Shown: positions 40,626-50,254, counted from the stretch's first letter. The stretch is DNA of 64,000 bases from Paenibacillus sp. JJ-223 (GCF_927798175.1 NZ_CAKMMP010000005.1:310001-374000); one strand, 5' to 3'. Notes: generated by a model from the letters alone, not told the origin. Numbers and translations: made by a program.

Positions 40626-42428
40626 ATGAAAATCTGGAAGACTTACGTTTCACTTCTGCTAACGGTATGTTTGCTGTTTGGCAGCGTAAGTATTGCCGCG
40701 GCTGCAACGGACACAACTACCGGCACGGGCAAACACATTACGATTCTACATACGAACGACACGCACGCGCGTGCTGTTGAAGCTTCACCGGCCATGGGAT
40801 TTGCCAAAGTTGCGGGCATTGCGGACAAGTATCGCAGCGAAAATCCCAACACGCTTCTGCTTGATGCCGGCGATGCCGTTCACGGAACAACCTTCGCCAC
40901 ACTGGTCGAAGGCGAGAGCATCGTCAAAGTCATGAACGAAATAGGCTATCAAGCCATCGTTCCGGGCAACCATGAGTTCAATTACGGCTCCAAGCGTCTG
41001 CTTGAGCTGGCGGATATGATGAATTTCCCGATGATCAGCGCCAACGTGAAGAAAAAAGACGGAACTCGTCTGTTCGATCCATACATCATCAAGGAAGTGG
41101 ACGGGGTCAAAATCGGGATTATCGCCCTGACCACGCCGGAAACGATGTACAAAACAAATCCGAAAAACGTGGAAGGGCTCGATATTACGGACCCTGCTGC
41201 CGAAGCAAAAGTGCTTGTGAATGAAATTCGCGGCAAAGTGGATGTCGTCGTTGTGCTGGGCCACCTTGGACAAGACGCTTCCAGTACGGATACAAGCTTC
41301 AAAGTGGTAAAAGAAGTGCCTGGCATTGACGTATTCATCGACGGACACAGTCACACCGTTCTGCAGGACGGCCTCGTATCCGACCATGGAACGCTGATTG
41401 CAAGTGCCGGTGAATACACCAACTATGTAGGTGTGATCGATCTGTGGGTAGACGGCGGCAAAGTGACGAAAAAGCAAGCCACGCTGATTGACGAAACCGA
41501 AGCCAAAGACATCAAACCCAACGAAAAGGTAGCTGCTCTGGTCAGCTCCATCCAAAAAGAACAAGAGCCTATCCTTAAAGAAGAAGTAGCGAATACGGCG
41601 GTACACCTGGACGGCGAACGTGCGCAAGTTCGCGCAGGCGAATCCAATCTGGGCGACCTGCTCGCCGATGCGCTTCGCGACGTTGCCCAAGCAGATATTG
41701 CATTGACCAACGGCGGCGGAATTCGCGCTTCCATCAAAGAAGGTACTGTAACCAAAGGTGACATCATCACCGTTCTTCCTTTTGGCAACCAAGTCGTATC
41801 GCTCGATGTCAAAGGTGCGGATATCCTTGCAGCACTGGAAAACGGCGTAGCCTCTTATCCTGAGCCAAGCGGCGGCTTCCCGCAAGTATCCGGAATCAAG
41901 TTCAGCATCGATGCTTCTGCGGATAAAGGCAACCGCGTTCACTCCGTGACGGTAGGCGGCAAAGCCCTTGATCCGGAAGCTACTTACAAGCTGGCTACCA
42001 ATGACTTCACAGCGGTAGGCGGCGACGAGTACACCATGTTCACCAAATATTCCATCTCCGGCATGTACGGCGCAATGGATGAAGCATTGATCAACTACAT
42101 GCAAAAGCTTGGCGCGGTAAATATCAAAACCGATGGGCGTATCAAAGAAGAAGCAAAAGCTCCTGCCGTGGAGCCGGAAAAACCGGCAGCGCCAGAGCCT
42201 GCTCCGACCGAGCCTAAACCAGAGCCGACGAAACCGCAACCAAGCAAACCGGAAACACCAGCCAAACCGGCACCAGCCAACGTATATGTCGTTAAATCCG
42301 GAGATACCCTGTACTCCATCTCCAAGAAACACGGCACAACTTGGCAAGCTCTGCAAAAACTGAACAGTCTCAAAAACCCTCACTGGATTTATCCAGGACA
42401 AAAACTGAAGCTGCCTGCGGCTTCTTAA
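40626..42428 (+). CDS. secreted 5'-nucleotidase/UDP-sugar hydrolase family metallophosphatase with LysM domain
   Basis: A 600-residue exported enzyme. The ATG at 40626 follows GGGGAGGGTACGG and gives a signal peptide ([20 protein letters not shown], cleaved near AAAA). The calcineurin-like catalytic domain (about 37-290) shows [30 protein letters not shown] and the GHSHTV metal-binding motifs. The C-terminal 5'-nucleotidase domain follows ([24 protein letters not shown], residues 310-510). A Pro/Glu/Lys/Ala linker ([20 protein letters not shown]) leads to a LysM domain ([20 protein letters not shown]) that holds the enzyme on peptidoglycan. It probably scavenges nucleotides or phosphate outside the cell. 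Confidence 0.93.
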   Translation: MKIWKTYVSLLLTVCLLFGSVSIAAAATDTTTGTGKHITILHTNDTHARAVEASPAMGFAKVAGIADKYRSENPNTLLLDAGDAVHGTTFATLVEGESIVKVMNEIGYQAIVPGNHEFNYGSKRLLELADMMNFPMISANVKKKDGTRLFDPYIIKEVDGVKIGIIALTTPETMYKTNPKNVEGLDITDPAAEAKVLVNEIRGKVDVVVVLGHLGQDASSTDTSFKVVKEVPGIDVFIDGHSHTVLQDGLVSDHGTLIASAGEYTNYVGVIDLWVDGGKVTKKQATLIDETEAKDIKPNEKVAALVSSIQKEQEPILKEEVANTAVHLDGERAQVRAGESNLGDLLADALRDVAQADIALTNGGGIRASIKEGTVTKGDIITVLPFGNQVVSLDVKGADILAALENGVASYPEPSGGFPQVSGIKFSIDASADKGNRVHSVTVGGKALDPEATYKLATNDFTAVGGDEYTMFTKYSISGMYGAMDEALINYMQKLGAVNIKTDGRIKEEAKAPAVEPEKPAAPEPAPTEPKPEPTKPQPSKPETPAKPAPANVYVVKSGDTLYSISKKHGTTWQALQKLNSLKNPHWIYPGQKLKLPAAS

Positions 42429-42501
42429 GAAATACGTTAAGTTAACGTCTCCCTCGGCATTCGTTGATGACCCCGAATAGGAGACGCTTCAAAAACTACA
42501 A

Positions 42502-42540
42502 GGATGTCCCGCGGTCGATGGCGGGACATCCTTTTTCTTT
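42502..42540 (+). terminator. terminator of the 5'-nucleotidase gene
   Basis: GGATGTCCCGC, loop GGTCGATG, GCGGGACATCC, then TTTTTCTTT. Strong hairpin 73 bases downstream of the stop codon. Confidence 0.9.
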
Positions 42541-42898
42541 AGAGGGTGGAAAATGAATCCCTGCTCTCGAAATTTTCCAACGATGAAATAATGGAGCAGG
42601 GGCATGAACTATGGCTCAATTGTTTCACTTTCCAGAGGTGATGCGGTAACTTCGAAAGGAAACCACTCGATGACCAGCCATTCAGTTACATAAATACACA
42701 ACACGATTTCATCATGTTTGGCCGAAATAAAACATTTGATCAGTCGACTGACAAAAGAAAACCAAAAAAATTAAAATTTTAGTTATTTAGTCTTAAAAAA
42801 TGCTTGAAATCAGCATGTCAATTGTCCCGTTTGGCAGTAGTTTCAACCTATCGCAAATTATTCGGTCCTAACATTATTTCCGCCTGCACCGAACCGGA
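42541..42898. other. intergenic stretch between convergent genes, nothing recognised
   Basis: These 358 bases lie between the 5'-nucleotidase terminator and the 3' end of proS. They are AT-rich in the right half (runs of A around 42750-42800). No open frame with a ribosome binding site, no repeat shared with the rest of the window and no clear proS terminator were seen. Confidence 0.5.
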
Positions 42899-44725
42899 CT
42901 ACAACTGCTCTTTTACATAATTCAAGGCCTCTGAAGCACTCATGTCGATTCTGCCCGTCACGCCGGATGCTGCAAGAGCATGCGACCCCAATTCCACTTT
43001 AGCCTCCGCTGCTCCACGTCCGATGACGATTTGCACAGGCAAGCCAAACAATTCCGAATCGTTAAACTTTACGCCGGCCCGTTCCTCCCGATCATCGACG
43101 AGAACCGAATACCCGGCATCCGCGAGTTGCTGCTCCAGTTTCAGGGCAAGCTCACGCTGCGCTGCATCCTTCCAGTTCAGCGGAATCAGGTGCACCTGAT
43201 ACGGAGCAACGGCTGCCGGCCAACGTATCCCGTTTTCGCCTGCATGCTGTTCGGCAATCGCGGCCACCAGGCGCGATACGCCAATGCCGTAGCATCCCAT
43301 CACCGGCACGCTCTCACGGCCGTTCCGGTCCAGGAAAGAGGCCCCCATTGCCTCGCTGTATTTCGTGCCCAATTTGAAAATATGGCCGATCTCAATGCCC
43401 TTCGTAAATGCAAGCGGCTCGCCGCATGCCGGACACGCATCACCCTCCGCGGCAAAACGAATGTGATCGACATGCTCCAACGCAAAGTCTTGGCCCGGCC
43501 TTACGCCCACCCAATGATAATCCACTTCATTGGCGCCTACGATCGCGCATGTCATGGAGGCCACGTCGGCATCCACGATGATTGGAAGGCCAAGGCCGAT
43601 GGGACCCAGGAAGCCCACTTTCAGCTCGGCATGTTCCGCCAATGCCTGCTCGTCGGCAAGCTCGAGTTCTTCAGCACCCAAAACCTGTTTAAGCGCAACG
43701 TCGTTGAGTTCGTGATCCCCTCGAACAAGTGCAGCAACCAGCCTGCCGTCGGCCCGATAGAGCAATGTTTTGATCATGCGTTCAGCCCCTTGGCCCGTAA
43801 ACGCGCAAAGCTCGGCAATGGAACGAATATTCGGCGTATGCACCCTGACAGGCTCTTTCCCGTTCTCCTTCCATGTTTTCACGTCAATCCCATTCGTCGT
43901 CCGTTCGACGGAATCCCCTCTATTATCATCCGCTGCAATGTAGGCCAACACTTCGCTAATGAACGTATCCGCCGAAACCTCCGCTACATTCTCCGAAGAC
44001 AGTGACTTGTATCCCGCTTTTTCCAGATTGGCCGCATAACCGCAGTGATTGCAGGTAACGATCGTATCTTCGCCCACTTCCGCCAGCGCCATGAATTCAT
44101 GCGTTTCGCCCTGGCCGCCAATCGTGCCCGCATCCGCCTCAACGCAAATATAATCCAGTCCGCAGCGCTCAAAAATGCGAGTGTACGCCTTGTTCATCGC
44201 TTGATACGTCACATCCAGCTCATCCCAACTGGATGCAAAGGAATACGCATCCTTCATCAGGAATTCCCGGCCGCGCAGCAGGCCGAATCGCGGACGGCGC
44301 TCATCCCGGAATTTCGTGCCGATCTGGTACAAGGTGAACGGCAAGCGGCGATAAGAATTCACCTCATCCCTCGCAATAGCTGTCACCACTTCCTCGTGGG
44401 TCGGGCCCAATGCAAACTCCCTTGTTTGACGATCCTTGAAACGCATCAATTCGGGACCGTACTGCGAATACCTGCCGGACTGCTCCCACAGCTCCGCCGG
44501 CTGCATGATCGGCATCAGCACTTCCTGGCAGCCAGCCCGATCCATCTCTTCGCGCACAATCCGTTCGACGTTCAGCAGAACACGCCTTCCAAGCGGCAAA
44601 TAGTTGTAAATGCCTGCCGCAAGCTGGCGGATCATCCCGGAGCGCAATAGTAAACGATGACCGACTGCATCCGCCTCGGCTGGCGCTTCTCGCAATGTTG
44701 GAGCTAACAATTCACTTTGACGCAT
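42899..44725 (-). CDS. proS: prolyl-tRNA synthetase (bacterial type)
   Basis: A 608-residue class II aminoacyl-tRNA synthetase that charges tRNA-Pro. The start is ATG at 44725 (MRQSELLAPTLREAPAEADA), eight bases after AGAGGTG; an ATG directly upstream at 44728 is equally placed. Class II motif 2 appears as YQIGTKFRDERRPRFGLLRG and motif 3 as GCYGIGVSRLVAAIAEQ. Between them lies the editing (INS/YbaK-like) domain typical of bacterial ProRS. The C-terminal anticodon-binding domain has QIVIGRGAAEAKVELG. The product is essential and cytosolic. Expression is controlled by the T-box leader upstream. Confidence 0.96.
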   Translation of the reverse strand: MRQSELLAPTLREAPAEADAVGHRLLLRSGMIRQLAAGIYNYLPLGRRVLLNVERIVREEMDRAGCQEVLMPIMQPAELWEQSGRYSQYGPELMRFKDRQTREFALGPTHEEVVTAIARDEVNSYRRLPFTLYQIGTKFRDERRPRFGLLRGREFLMKDAYSFASSWDELDVTYQAMNKAYTRIFERCGLDYICVEADAGTIGGQGETHEFMALAEVGEDTIVTCNHCGYAANLEKAGYKSLSSENVAEVSADTFISEVLAYIAADDNRGDSVERTTNGIDVKTWKENGKEPVRVHTPNIRSIAELCAFTGQGAERMIKTLLYRADGRLVAALVRGDHELNDVALKQVLGAEELELADEQALAEHAELKVGFLGPIGLGLPIIVDADVASMTCAIVGANEVDYHWVGVRPGQDFALEHVDHIRFAAEGDACPACGEPLAFTKGIEIGHIFKLGTKYSEAMGASFLDRNGRESVPVMGCYGIGVSRLVAAIAEQHAGENGIRWPAAVAPYQVHLIPLNWKDAAQRELALKLEQQLADAGYSVLVDDREERAGVKFNDSELFGLPVQIVIGRGAAEAKVELGSHALAASGVTGRIDMSASEALNYVKEQL

Positions 44726-44790
44726 CATACATACACCTCTTATTATTATTTTGCGATGCACAAACCACACCCGGGAACCCCGGCAAAACA

Positions 44791-45045
44791 AAAAAGACAC
44801 ACTCGTCAAGGGACGAATGTGTCGTGGTACCACCCTTATTCGACTGGAGCCTTTAAACACGGCGCAGTCCTCTTGAGCATAACGGGCTCTCCCGGCAATG
44901 GTTGCAGCCCGAAGGCGTTCTCCACCGCAGCTGGCGAGGCGGGAATTGCGCTGCGGCAGCAGAAACCTCTCACCAGGCGGTTTCCTCTCTGTTGATGCCG
45001 GGGAACGCAATCATGTCCTCGTTGTTCGCTGTTCTCATTTTTGAT
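44791..45045 (-). promoter_or_regulatory. T-box riboswitch leader of proS
   Basis: The minus-strand leader carries the T-box sequence AAGGGTGGTACCACG (about 44822-44836), which pairs with the uncharged tRNA acceptor end in the antiterminator. It overlaps an intrinsic terminator: GACACATTCGTC and GACGAGTGTGTC followed by TTTTTT (44791-44823). About 200 bases of structured stem I region precede it. The gene downstream implies tRNA-Pro as the ligand; I did not assign the specifier codon with certainty. Confidence 0.92.
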
Positions 45046-45046
45046 C

Positions 45047-45075
45047 ACATTAGTGCATATGTAATTCTTTGTCAA
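45047..45075 (-). promoter_or_regulatory. sigma-A promoter of the proS leader
   Basis: Minus strand: -35 TTGACA (45075-45070), 17-base spacer, -10 TAATGT (45052-45047). The start point would be near 45040, right at the T-box leader 5' end. Confidence 0.85.
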
Positions 45076-45264
45076 CCGTTATTCCAAAAATGACGCCAGA
45101 GCCGCGATCATTGCCTTGATTACTTACCACATCATATTATTTTACAGGCGTGTTGCATCATCGATCGGATGAGAGTATCGTAACATCTATAGACTTTATA
45201 CGAATCCGGATTCTCTATGGTCCAAGCTTTCTGAATAGAACGATGTGTAAAAGGAGCCAACCCC

Positions 45265-45933
45265 ATGCCATATATCATTTATGATCTTGAATTTACGGTT
45301 AGCCGAAATGCCCGCTATTCCTCTGAAATTATCGATATCGGTGCAGTCAAAGTTTCCGAGGGAGAGAACGGCCTGTATATTGCCGATACGTTCCACTCCT
45401 ACGTCAGACCTTCCAACAAATCCGTTCTTTCCACAGATACGGTTCAGTTTACGGGGATTACGCAAAAGGATATCGATGCCGCCCCGCTGTTTCCGGAAGC
45501 GATCAAACCATTCATTGCCTGGATGGGCAACGAAACGTATTATATGTGTTCCTGGGGGCCGGACGATCGCAGCAAACTGATTTCACACTGCCGTACCCAT
45601 GGGCTGGACGTCGCCTGGATCAAAAACCATAATGATTTGCAACAACAGTGGTCGCGCACGACGCGGAAGGAGGGAAAATTCCGGCAGATGGGCCTTGCCC
45701 AAGCTCTGGAGCTTTGCGGGATCGAGTTCGACGGAACACAGCACCGGGCTTTGGACGATGCCATCAATACGGCAAAGGTGTTCATTCATCAGTACGATCG
45801 GTTTGCATTGGAGACGAATTGTGCTGCGGATGACGAAGGACTGGTGTCGAAAGTCGTTTATTCCAGCCACGAAGACGATGAGAAAGAATCCCCTTTCGGT
45901 AATCTGGCCCATCTCTTCAAATCGAAAGAGTAA
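45265..45933 (+). CDS. DEDDh 3'-5' exonuclease (KapD/ERI-1-like)
   Basis: A 222-residue exonuclease of the DnaQ-like fold. Exo I is YIIYDLEFT, giving D7 and E9. Exo II lies in MCSWGPDDRSKLI, and the exo III motif is GTQHRALDDAINTAKVF with the general-base His and final Asp. This family trims RNA or DNA 3' ends; the closest described group is KapD, linked to sporulation control in Bacillus. The gene is monocistronic, with AAAGGAGCC ahead of its ATG. The polar acidic C-terminal tail (SSHEDDEKESPFG) is outside the fold. Confidence 0.87.
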   Translation: MPYIIYDLEFTVSRNARYSSEIIDIGAVKVSEGENGLYIADTFHSYVRPSNKSVLSTDTVQFTGITQKDIDAAPLFPEAIKPFIAWMGNETYYMCSWGPDDRSKLISHCRTHGLDVAWIKNHNDLQQQWSRTTRKEGKFRQMGLAQALELCGIEFDGTQHRALDDAINTAKVFIHQYDRFALETNCAADDEGLVSKVVYSSHEDDEKESPFGNLAHLFKSKE

Positions 45934-45967
45934 GCTAAAGGGGAACGACCCAGGCATCGGACTGACT

Positions 45968-46933
45968 TTATCCGTATAACCGCTGCCATTGCCTGAGGCG
46001 TTCCTGCATCATTTTCCGATAGTTTTCAGGCTCCAAAATCTCGGCATCGGGCCCGTATTGGGCGAGCCAACCCAAAAAGGCCTGATCATCGCTAACCGCG
46101 GTTTCAAGCAAAAGGGAACCGTCCAATTCCTTCGTGACCGCCGGGCGTACGAGGAACGGTTGCTGTGATACCTGATCGGCAATAGCGGGGGAAAATCGAA
46201 TTCTGAACGAAATCCATTCCGTACCCCGTTCAGCCAAAGGCATCCGGAAGTACGATTTAAACAAATAATCATCCTTTCGAAACGTGCGTGACATCACCCG
46301 GATTTTCCTCAAGCGGTTGACCTGAAAACGTCTTAATCCCTCCGATAAATGACAGTAAGCAAGCAAATCAAACCGATACTCGCGAGGGATGAGGCAATAC
46401 GGGTCAATTCGAACCATCGCTTTGGCGTGCTGAACAGCATATTCCGCTTCGACCGTGTTTTGCGAAATGCAGGCTTCGAACAATCTGACCAACGTATCAT
46501 CCGTTTCCTCTGTCTGGTCGTCGTATTGTGAAACAGGCATGCCGACCTTGAACAGATTGCCGATTTGTTCGGACCATGCTACGCGTTCCTTCTTGTTTTT
46601 CTGGGTTGACGCCACCACTTTCTCATAAGCGCTCTCGAATGCCGGCTTCAGCAAAGGCCGAATATCCTCCATGACGTCAGCAAGGTGCATAAAGGCTTGG
46701 GTTTCTTCATCAGACCAGTTCAAAGGGTACATGGCAAATTGGCTGATAAACATGTATCCCCTCCCATGTCCCATGTTGGCTATGGGAATGTGCATTGCAC
46801 TGAGGGCCTCCATGTCGCGATATATCGTCCTTTCCGTTGTTTCGCACCGCTCCGCAAGTTCTCGCGCCAGTATTCCCGGCTTGGCCTGCACCAGAGTAAT
46901 AATGCGCATTAATCGGATCAGTCGGTCTGTCAT
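45968..46933 (-). CDS. YafY/WYL-family helix-turn-helix regulator
   Basis: A 321-residue regulator. The start at 46933 (MTDRLIRLMRIITLVQAKPG) follows GGAGGGCCGG. The N-terminal HTH_11 domain includes LARELAERCETTERTIYRDM. The central and C-terminal parts form a WYL-like ligand domain (DPYCLIPREYRFDLLAYCHL, FQVNRLRKIRVMSRTFRKDD) and the WCX extension (LLLETAVSDDQAFLGWLAQY). WYL proteins usually sense small molecules or nucleic acid and act on nearby genes, but neither neighbour here is an obvious target. It converges on the exonuclease gene. Confidence 0.87.
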   Translation of the reverse strand: MTDRLIRLMRIITLVQAKPGILARELAERCETTERTIYRDMEALSAMHIPIANMGHGRGYMFISQFAMYPLNWSDEETQAFMHLADVMEDIRPLLKPAFESAYEKVVASTQKNKKERVAWSEQIGNLFKVGMPVSQYDDQTEETDDTLVRLFEACISQNTVEAEYAVQHAKAMVRIDPYCLIPREYRFDLLAYCHLSEGLRRFQVNRLRKIRVMSRTFRKDDYLFKSYFRMPLAERGTEWISFRIRFSPAIADQVSQQPFLVRPAVTKELDGSLLLETAVSDDQAFLGWLAQYGPDAEILEPENYRKMMQERLRQWQRLYG

Positions 46934-47102
46934 TTTTGCCGGCCCTCCATGATGTTGTTTCAATGAAATTCAACACAACCTCTATTAATATTTCGTTATG
47001 TTGTTAAGTACATTCGACCTGTTTATTATATTCACCTTTATTATCTATGTAGATACAACCATTTCCTCATCAGTCAGGCCAACGTTGTTTTCAGCCTCCC
47101 TA

Positions 47103-47876
47103 TTACGCGTTTTCGCGTCTGTCATGCGGCAAGTCTGCATAAGTCATTCCATAATGGCAACGCAGCTTCTCGACGATCTCGGCCTCCTCGTAATATTCGA
47201 TATCTTGTTTGCGCACCGCTTCGATTAACAAGGCATCTGCATGCCTGCGCAAAATATCGCTTCCCTCTTGTATACGCCCCCGTTCATAAGCGCGCAAGGC
47301 TTGTTTGATCAAAGGCACCGTTTCGTTGAGCTTGATGCTTTTTTCAACCTTCGGATTATCCGGCTGGCGCAGCATGCCCAGATGGCTTGTGTATTGGATG
47401 TACAATTGTTCCCTTCGCAGCAATACCCTTTGGCTTTGCTTTAATTTCCGGGTGCTCCAATACGCCGAGCAAACAGGCACCTTTCCCGAAAGTCGGGGAG
47501 ACATCGCGAATTCAAGCAGTATTTTTTTGCTTTCGCCTTTGTAGACGTCACCTAACCTGAGAACCCAGCCAATATCCGTTTCCTTGGAGCGGCAACCATA
47601 GACTCCCTTAAGCCGAACTCCGAATTCCGGTTTGAGCAACAATTCCAAGTCACGCGACACGATTTTGGGTGCCGTCTTTCTGGGTCTTTTGGCTAAGGCA
47701 CCGCTGCGCCATTCAATCAACATATATACGGGGTCGGCTCCCCCCGTCGGAATGGCCTCTCTGTTCCACGAATAACTTACTTCAAAGACTGAGTTCACTG
47801 GTAGTCTCTCCCCCGATTTATATGTATTATCTTCTAAGTTATCAGGGTAAATGGACACTATATTGTCACGGAACAT
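47103..47876 (-). CDS. hypothetical protein, resembles the C-terminal part of vWA-type proteins
   Basis: A 257-residue protein starting at an ATG at 47876 with GAAGGG five bases ahead. It is beta-rich in the first 140 residues (YMLIEWRSGALAKRPRKT, ELLLKPEFGVRLKGVYG, WVLRLGDVYKGESKKILLEF) and helical at the end (IKQALRAYERGRIQEGSDIL, EYYEEAEIVEKLRCHYGM). The pattern of a GDVY.GE.K.ILLEF strand followed by helices is that seen after the metal-binding domain of bacterial vWA proteins. No vWA domain (DxSxS) is present, so this may be a truncated relative or an independent protein. No signal peptide. Confidence 0.6.
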   Translation of the reverse strand: MFRDNIVSIYPDNLEDNTYKSGERLPVNSVFEVSYSWNREAIPTGGADPVYMLIEWRSGALAKRPRKTAPKIVSRDLELLLKPEFGVRLKGVYGCRSKETDIGWVLRLGDVYKGESKKILLEFAMSPRLSGKVPVCSAYWSTRKLKQSQRVLLRREQLYIQYTSHLGMLRQPDNPKVEKSIKLNETVPLIKQALRAYERGRIQEGSDILRRHADALLIEAVRKQDIEYYEEAEIVEKLRCHYGMTYADLPHDRRENA

Positions 47877-47950
47877 ATGTTCCCTTCATTTTTTTCCACA
47901 AACTTTTTCCCCTTCGCCTAAAACCGCCGAAATGCGACAGAATTTGACCC

Positions 47951-47978
47951 AAAAAAAGCTTGGCTCCAGCCAAGCTTT
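47951..47978 (-). terminator. terminator of the small gene at 48008-48175
   Basis: Minus strand: AAGCTTGG, CTGG loop region, CCAAGCTT, then TTTTTTT. It lies 30 bases after the stop codon. Confidence 0.85.
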
Positions 47979-48007
47979 TCCGTTCTATCTGTTGCCAAGT
48001 CCCAATT

Positions 48008-48175
48008 TTACAATGAGTCGGATCGCTCTCTCCATTCGCCTCGCGACCTTCCGTCTTGTTCGTTCTGCACGGGAACGTAGGTGATGCTGTCTATGATCAA
48101 ATCTCTTCCAATCGGTTCTCCGTTGACGGTAATGGTTATTTTTTTGGTAGGTGCTGTGTGTTCTGTCGTATGCAT
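48008..48175 (-). CDS. small protein of unknown function
   Basis: A 55-residue protein from the ATG at 48175 (MHTTEHTAPTKKITITVNGE), nine bases after AAAAGGAG. The stretch ITVNGEPIGRDLIIDSITYV resembles the start of a copper amine oxidase N-terminal-like domain (VNG......I..TTYVPVR), which here stops after one unit and ends in a polar tail (DGRSRGEWRERSDSL). A TTG at 48199 is a weaker start. It has its own terminator. MITE copy C lies about 50 bases upstream, in its promoter region. Confidence 0.6.
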   Translation of the reverse strand: MHTTEHTAPTKKITITVNGEPIGRDLIIDSITYVPVQNEQDGRSRGEWRERSDSL

Positions 48176-48224
48176 CGATTTCTGCTCCTTTTCGTTCAAT
48201 GTGAAAATGATTATATTTTGTTCG

Positions 48225-48449
48225 TTACCGTATTAATAAATCCCACTAGGCCACTGCGGGCGCAGTACCATCTTCCAATCGCTGTTATCCCAGATTTTTT
48301 TAATCCCCTTATTTAAGGGGAAAATCCGGTGATAAATGCGAAGCGTATGCTTTCGATGGAGCTTTCTTACAGAAAGCTTTTAGCTCCGCTTCTCCAGATT
48401 GGTTCTGCCCTCTCCGTTATCGTGTAAATGTCTAGTTCAACATATATAG
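48225..48449 (+). repeat. MITE-like repeat, copy C
   Basis: The right end GTTCAACATATATAG and the interior (ACCATCTTCCAATCGCTG, GGGGAAAATCCGGTGATAA, CTTCTCCAGATTGG, CTCTCCGTTATCGTGTAA) match the other copies. The left end is diverged and its terminal repeat is not recognisable, so the left boundary is approximate. Confidence 0.8.
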
Positions 48450-48688
48450 CGGCGTTTTCGCCAAGGGAAAAGCAGATACGCAAACGCGGTTAATCATTTA
48501 ATGATCAGCCGCCGGGGCCGACTATGTCCATTACCCGAAAATCCGTAGGATCAAACACAAAAATTCACTGGGGACTGAAGGAAGTACTGAACCCATTGCG
48601 CCGATTTTGACGTATAATGTAATAGTGATTTTCCTTCCGTACCAAGAAACGCGGAATATACCGATTTTAATCGAAAGAAGGTGCCTCT

Positions 48689-49144
48689 ATGCCCAAACGG
48701 TCGAAACACGGAACCCTTCGAATTTTGCTCGCTGCATGCGCGATCATGGCGTTTTCGTTTACGCACACCGTAAATGCGGCACATGCCAACATCTTTTCAG
48801 ACATATACAGCAGTTGGGAACGGGTATCGGAGCTTCCGGGAGAAGTGAATGCTCTGCAGGAAAGCTATCGGCAAACGTTGGAACAATTGAACGAAACCTC
48901 TGCGCAGTTGGGACAAGCTGAGGCCAATGTCGAGGCATTCAAAGCCCAAAATGAGCAGCTGGTCGCCCAAAACCAGAAACTGACCGAAATGGTCAGCGAG
49001 CTTCAAGATCAGCAGAACGCTCGCAATGTCACCGCCAAACGCATTCAAACCACAGTCATTACTGCCGTTTGTCTCATCTTGGGGTATTTCATCCTGATTC
49101 GCGTGATGCGTTGGGGGATGCGTCGCCGTTCAGGCCGAATATAA
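48689..49144 (+). CDS. membrane-anchored coiled-coil protein of unknown function
   Basis: A 151-residue protein with an N-terminal signal sequence (LRILLAACAIMAFSFTHTVN, cleavage likely after NAAHA). A coiled-coil segment of about 75 residues rich in Glu, Gln and Asn follows (SYRQTLEQLNETSAQLGQAE). A single C-terminal membrane helix (TTVITAVCLILGYFILIRVM) and a basic end WGMRRRSGRI complete it. The coiled coil would face the outside. It sits 18 bases upstream of the AIM24-like gene and is likely co-transcribed. A TATAAT-like -10 lies at about 48614. Ribosome binding site GAAAGAAGGTG. Confidence 0.75.
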   Translation: MPKRSKHGTLRILLAACAIMAFSFTHTVNAAHANIFSDIYSSWERVSELPGEVNALQESYRQTLEQLNETSAQLGQAEANVEAFKAQNEQLVAQNQKLTEMVSELQDQQNARNVTAKRIQTTVITAVCLILGYFILIRVMRWGMRRRSGRI

Positions 49145-49162
49145 AGAATAGGGAGCCACGAC

Positions 49163-49870
49163 ATGCACATTAACCTCAACACGGTCGAAGCGGACGGGGC
49201 CGGTCAAGTGGTGAAGTTCTCGCTTACGCCCGAAGACCGGCTTCATATTTTACACCCCCAGCAAATTGTCGCCTTTCGAGGGCCAAGCAGCAGCCGCAAC
49301 GACAAATTCATGAACATCTCCGGCATGTACCGCAAAAAAAAGCTGATCAAGTCCGAAATCACCGGCCCTTGCCAGTTTGTGGCTGCACTCCCGCCCGGCT
49401 TCACCATGAAGGAAGTGGAATTGACGGCCGAGAGCGACCTGCTCTACGACTTTCGCCATCTGTTCTTTTATTCGGACGGCGTTACCATGCACACCAAAAT
49501 CCAGAAGATCAAAAATATGTTCATCACCCGGGACGCCGTGAAAATGAAGTTTTCCGGCCACGGCAAAATCGGTCTGCTGACCCAGGGACAAGTGTGCCAA
49601 CAGGAACTGCACCCCACCGCTCCCTTGTACGTGGATGCAGGCAGCGTTATTGCCTATCCTGAAAATGCTCATCTGGAGCTGACGGTATACGGCAACCACT
49701 TGGCCAGCCAACACATGAACTATCATTGGAAAATGACGGGACACGGCCCTGTCCTGTTTCAGGCAGGCCGCGAGAACCACAGGCTGGAACGGGACGTCAA
49801 CGATGGCGATGGCCTGTTCAAACGAATCTTGAAAGAAGTCATTCCGTTCGGCAACATTCTGATTAAATAA
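49163..49870 (+). CDS. AIM24 family protein
   Basis: A 235-residue protein of the AIM24/TIGR00266 family, which folds as a beta-helix-like double domain. Typical stretches are LHILHPQQIVAFRGPSSSRN, FVAALPPGFTMKEVELTAES, FSGHGKIGLLTQGQVCQQEL and PLYVDAGSVIAYPENAHLEL. Bacterial members are often near stress or membrane genes; no activity is established. It follows the coiled-coil membrane protein gene, so the two may act together at the membrane. The ATG follows GGGAGCCACGAC. Confidence 0.82.
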   Translation: MHINLNTVEADGAGQVVKFSLTPEDRLHILHPQQIVAFRGPSSSRNDKFMNISGMYRKKKLIKSEITGPCQFVAALPPGFTMKEVELTAESDLLYDFRHLFFYSDGVTMHTKIQKIKNMFITRDAVKMKFSGHGKIGLLTQGQVCQQELHPTAPLYVDAGSVIAYPENAHLELTVYGNHLASQHMNYHWKMTGHGPVLFQAGRENHRLERDVNDGDGLFKRILKEVIPFGNILIK

Positions 49871-49980
49871 GCGCCGGCCTGTCGAACCGCTGCAGACAGT
49901 CAAATGTTGGATCGCCGCAGAACATGTGCTGCAAGGTTGAAATTGTGTTATACTGAACCGGACAATTGAAGAAGAAAATC

Positions 49981-50166
49981 CATGCCGCTTGGCATGGGAG
50001 AGGTTCGCGAACTCCCTCTACAGCGCATTTCAGGCCTGACGGCCGGATGTGCTGCGTACAGAACAACGTCTGAAACCGCATGGCGAAGGATAAATCTGTA
50101 TGTAAAAAACTAAGATCACTTTTTCGCAGGCATTTTTTTGCTTGTTTGCGGGAAGGTGTGTTTTTT
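49981..50166 (+). promoter_or_regulatory. preQ1-I-type riboswitch with an internal insertion, leader of queCDEF
   Basis: The first part AGAGGTTCGCGAACTCCCTCT (49999-50019) fits the preQ1-I P1 stem and L1 loop; the A-rich tail AAAAAACTAA (50104-50113) fits the conserved 3' tail. In known aptamers these lie two or three bases apart; here 84 bases intervene. The insert folds into CAGCGCAT/ATGTGCTG and TACAGA/TCTGTA stems, the latter ending next to the tail. A 12-base-pair hairpin (CACTTTTTCGCA with TGCGGGAAGGTG, 50117 on) followed by TGTTTTTTG forms a terminator platform. It precedes the queuosine precursor genes, which fits the ligand. The insertion makes the class assignment less than certain. 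Confidence 0.72.
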
Positions 50167-50254
50167 GATGGATGCCAGTTCATGAACTTCTCTGTTCTTC
50201 GACGATGCAGGCTTTTGGCCTGAATCGATCTTAAGAAGATGGAGAGGTTTTTTT

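Noticed and set aside
40785..42401. Long open frame (538 codons) antisense to the 5'-nucleotidase
   Set aside because: The sense frame encodes a full enzyme with signal peptide and LysM domain; the antisense product is Phe/Arg/Cys-rich without any recognisable motif.
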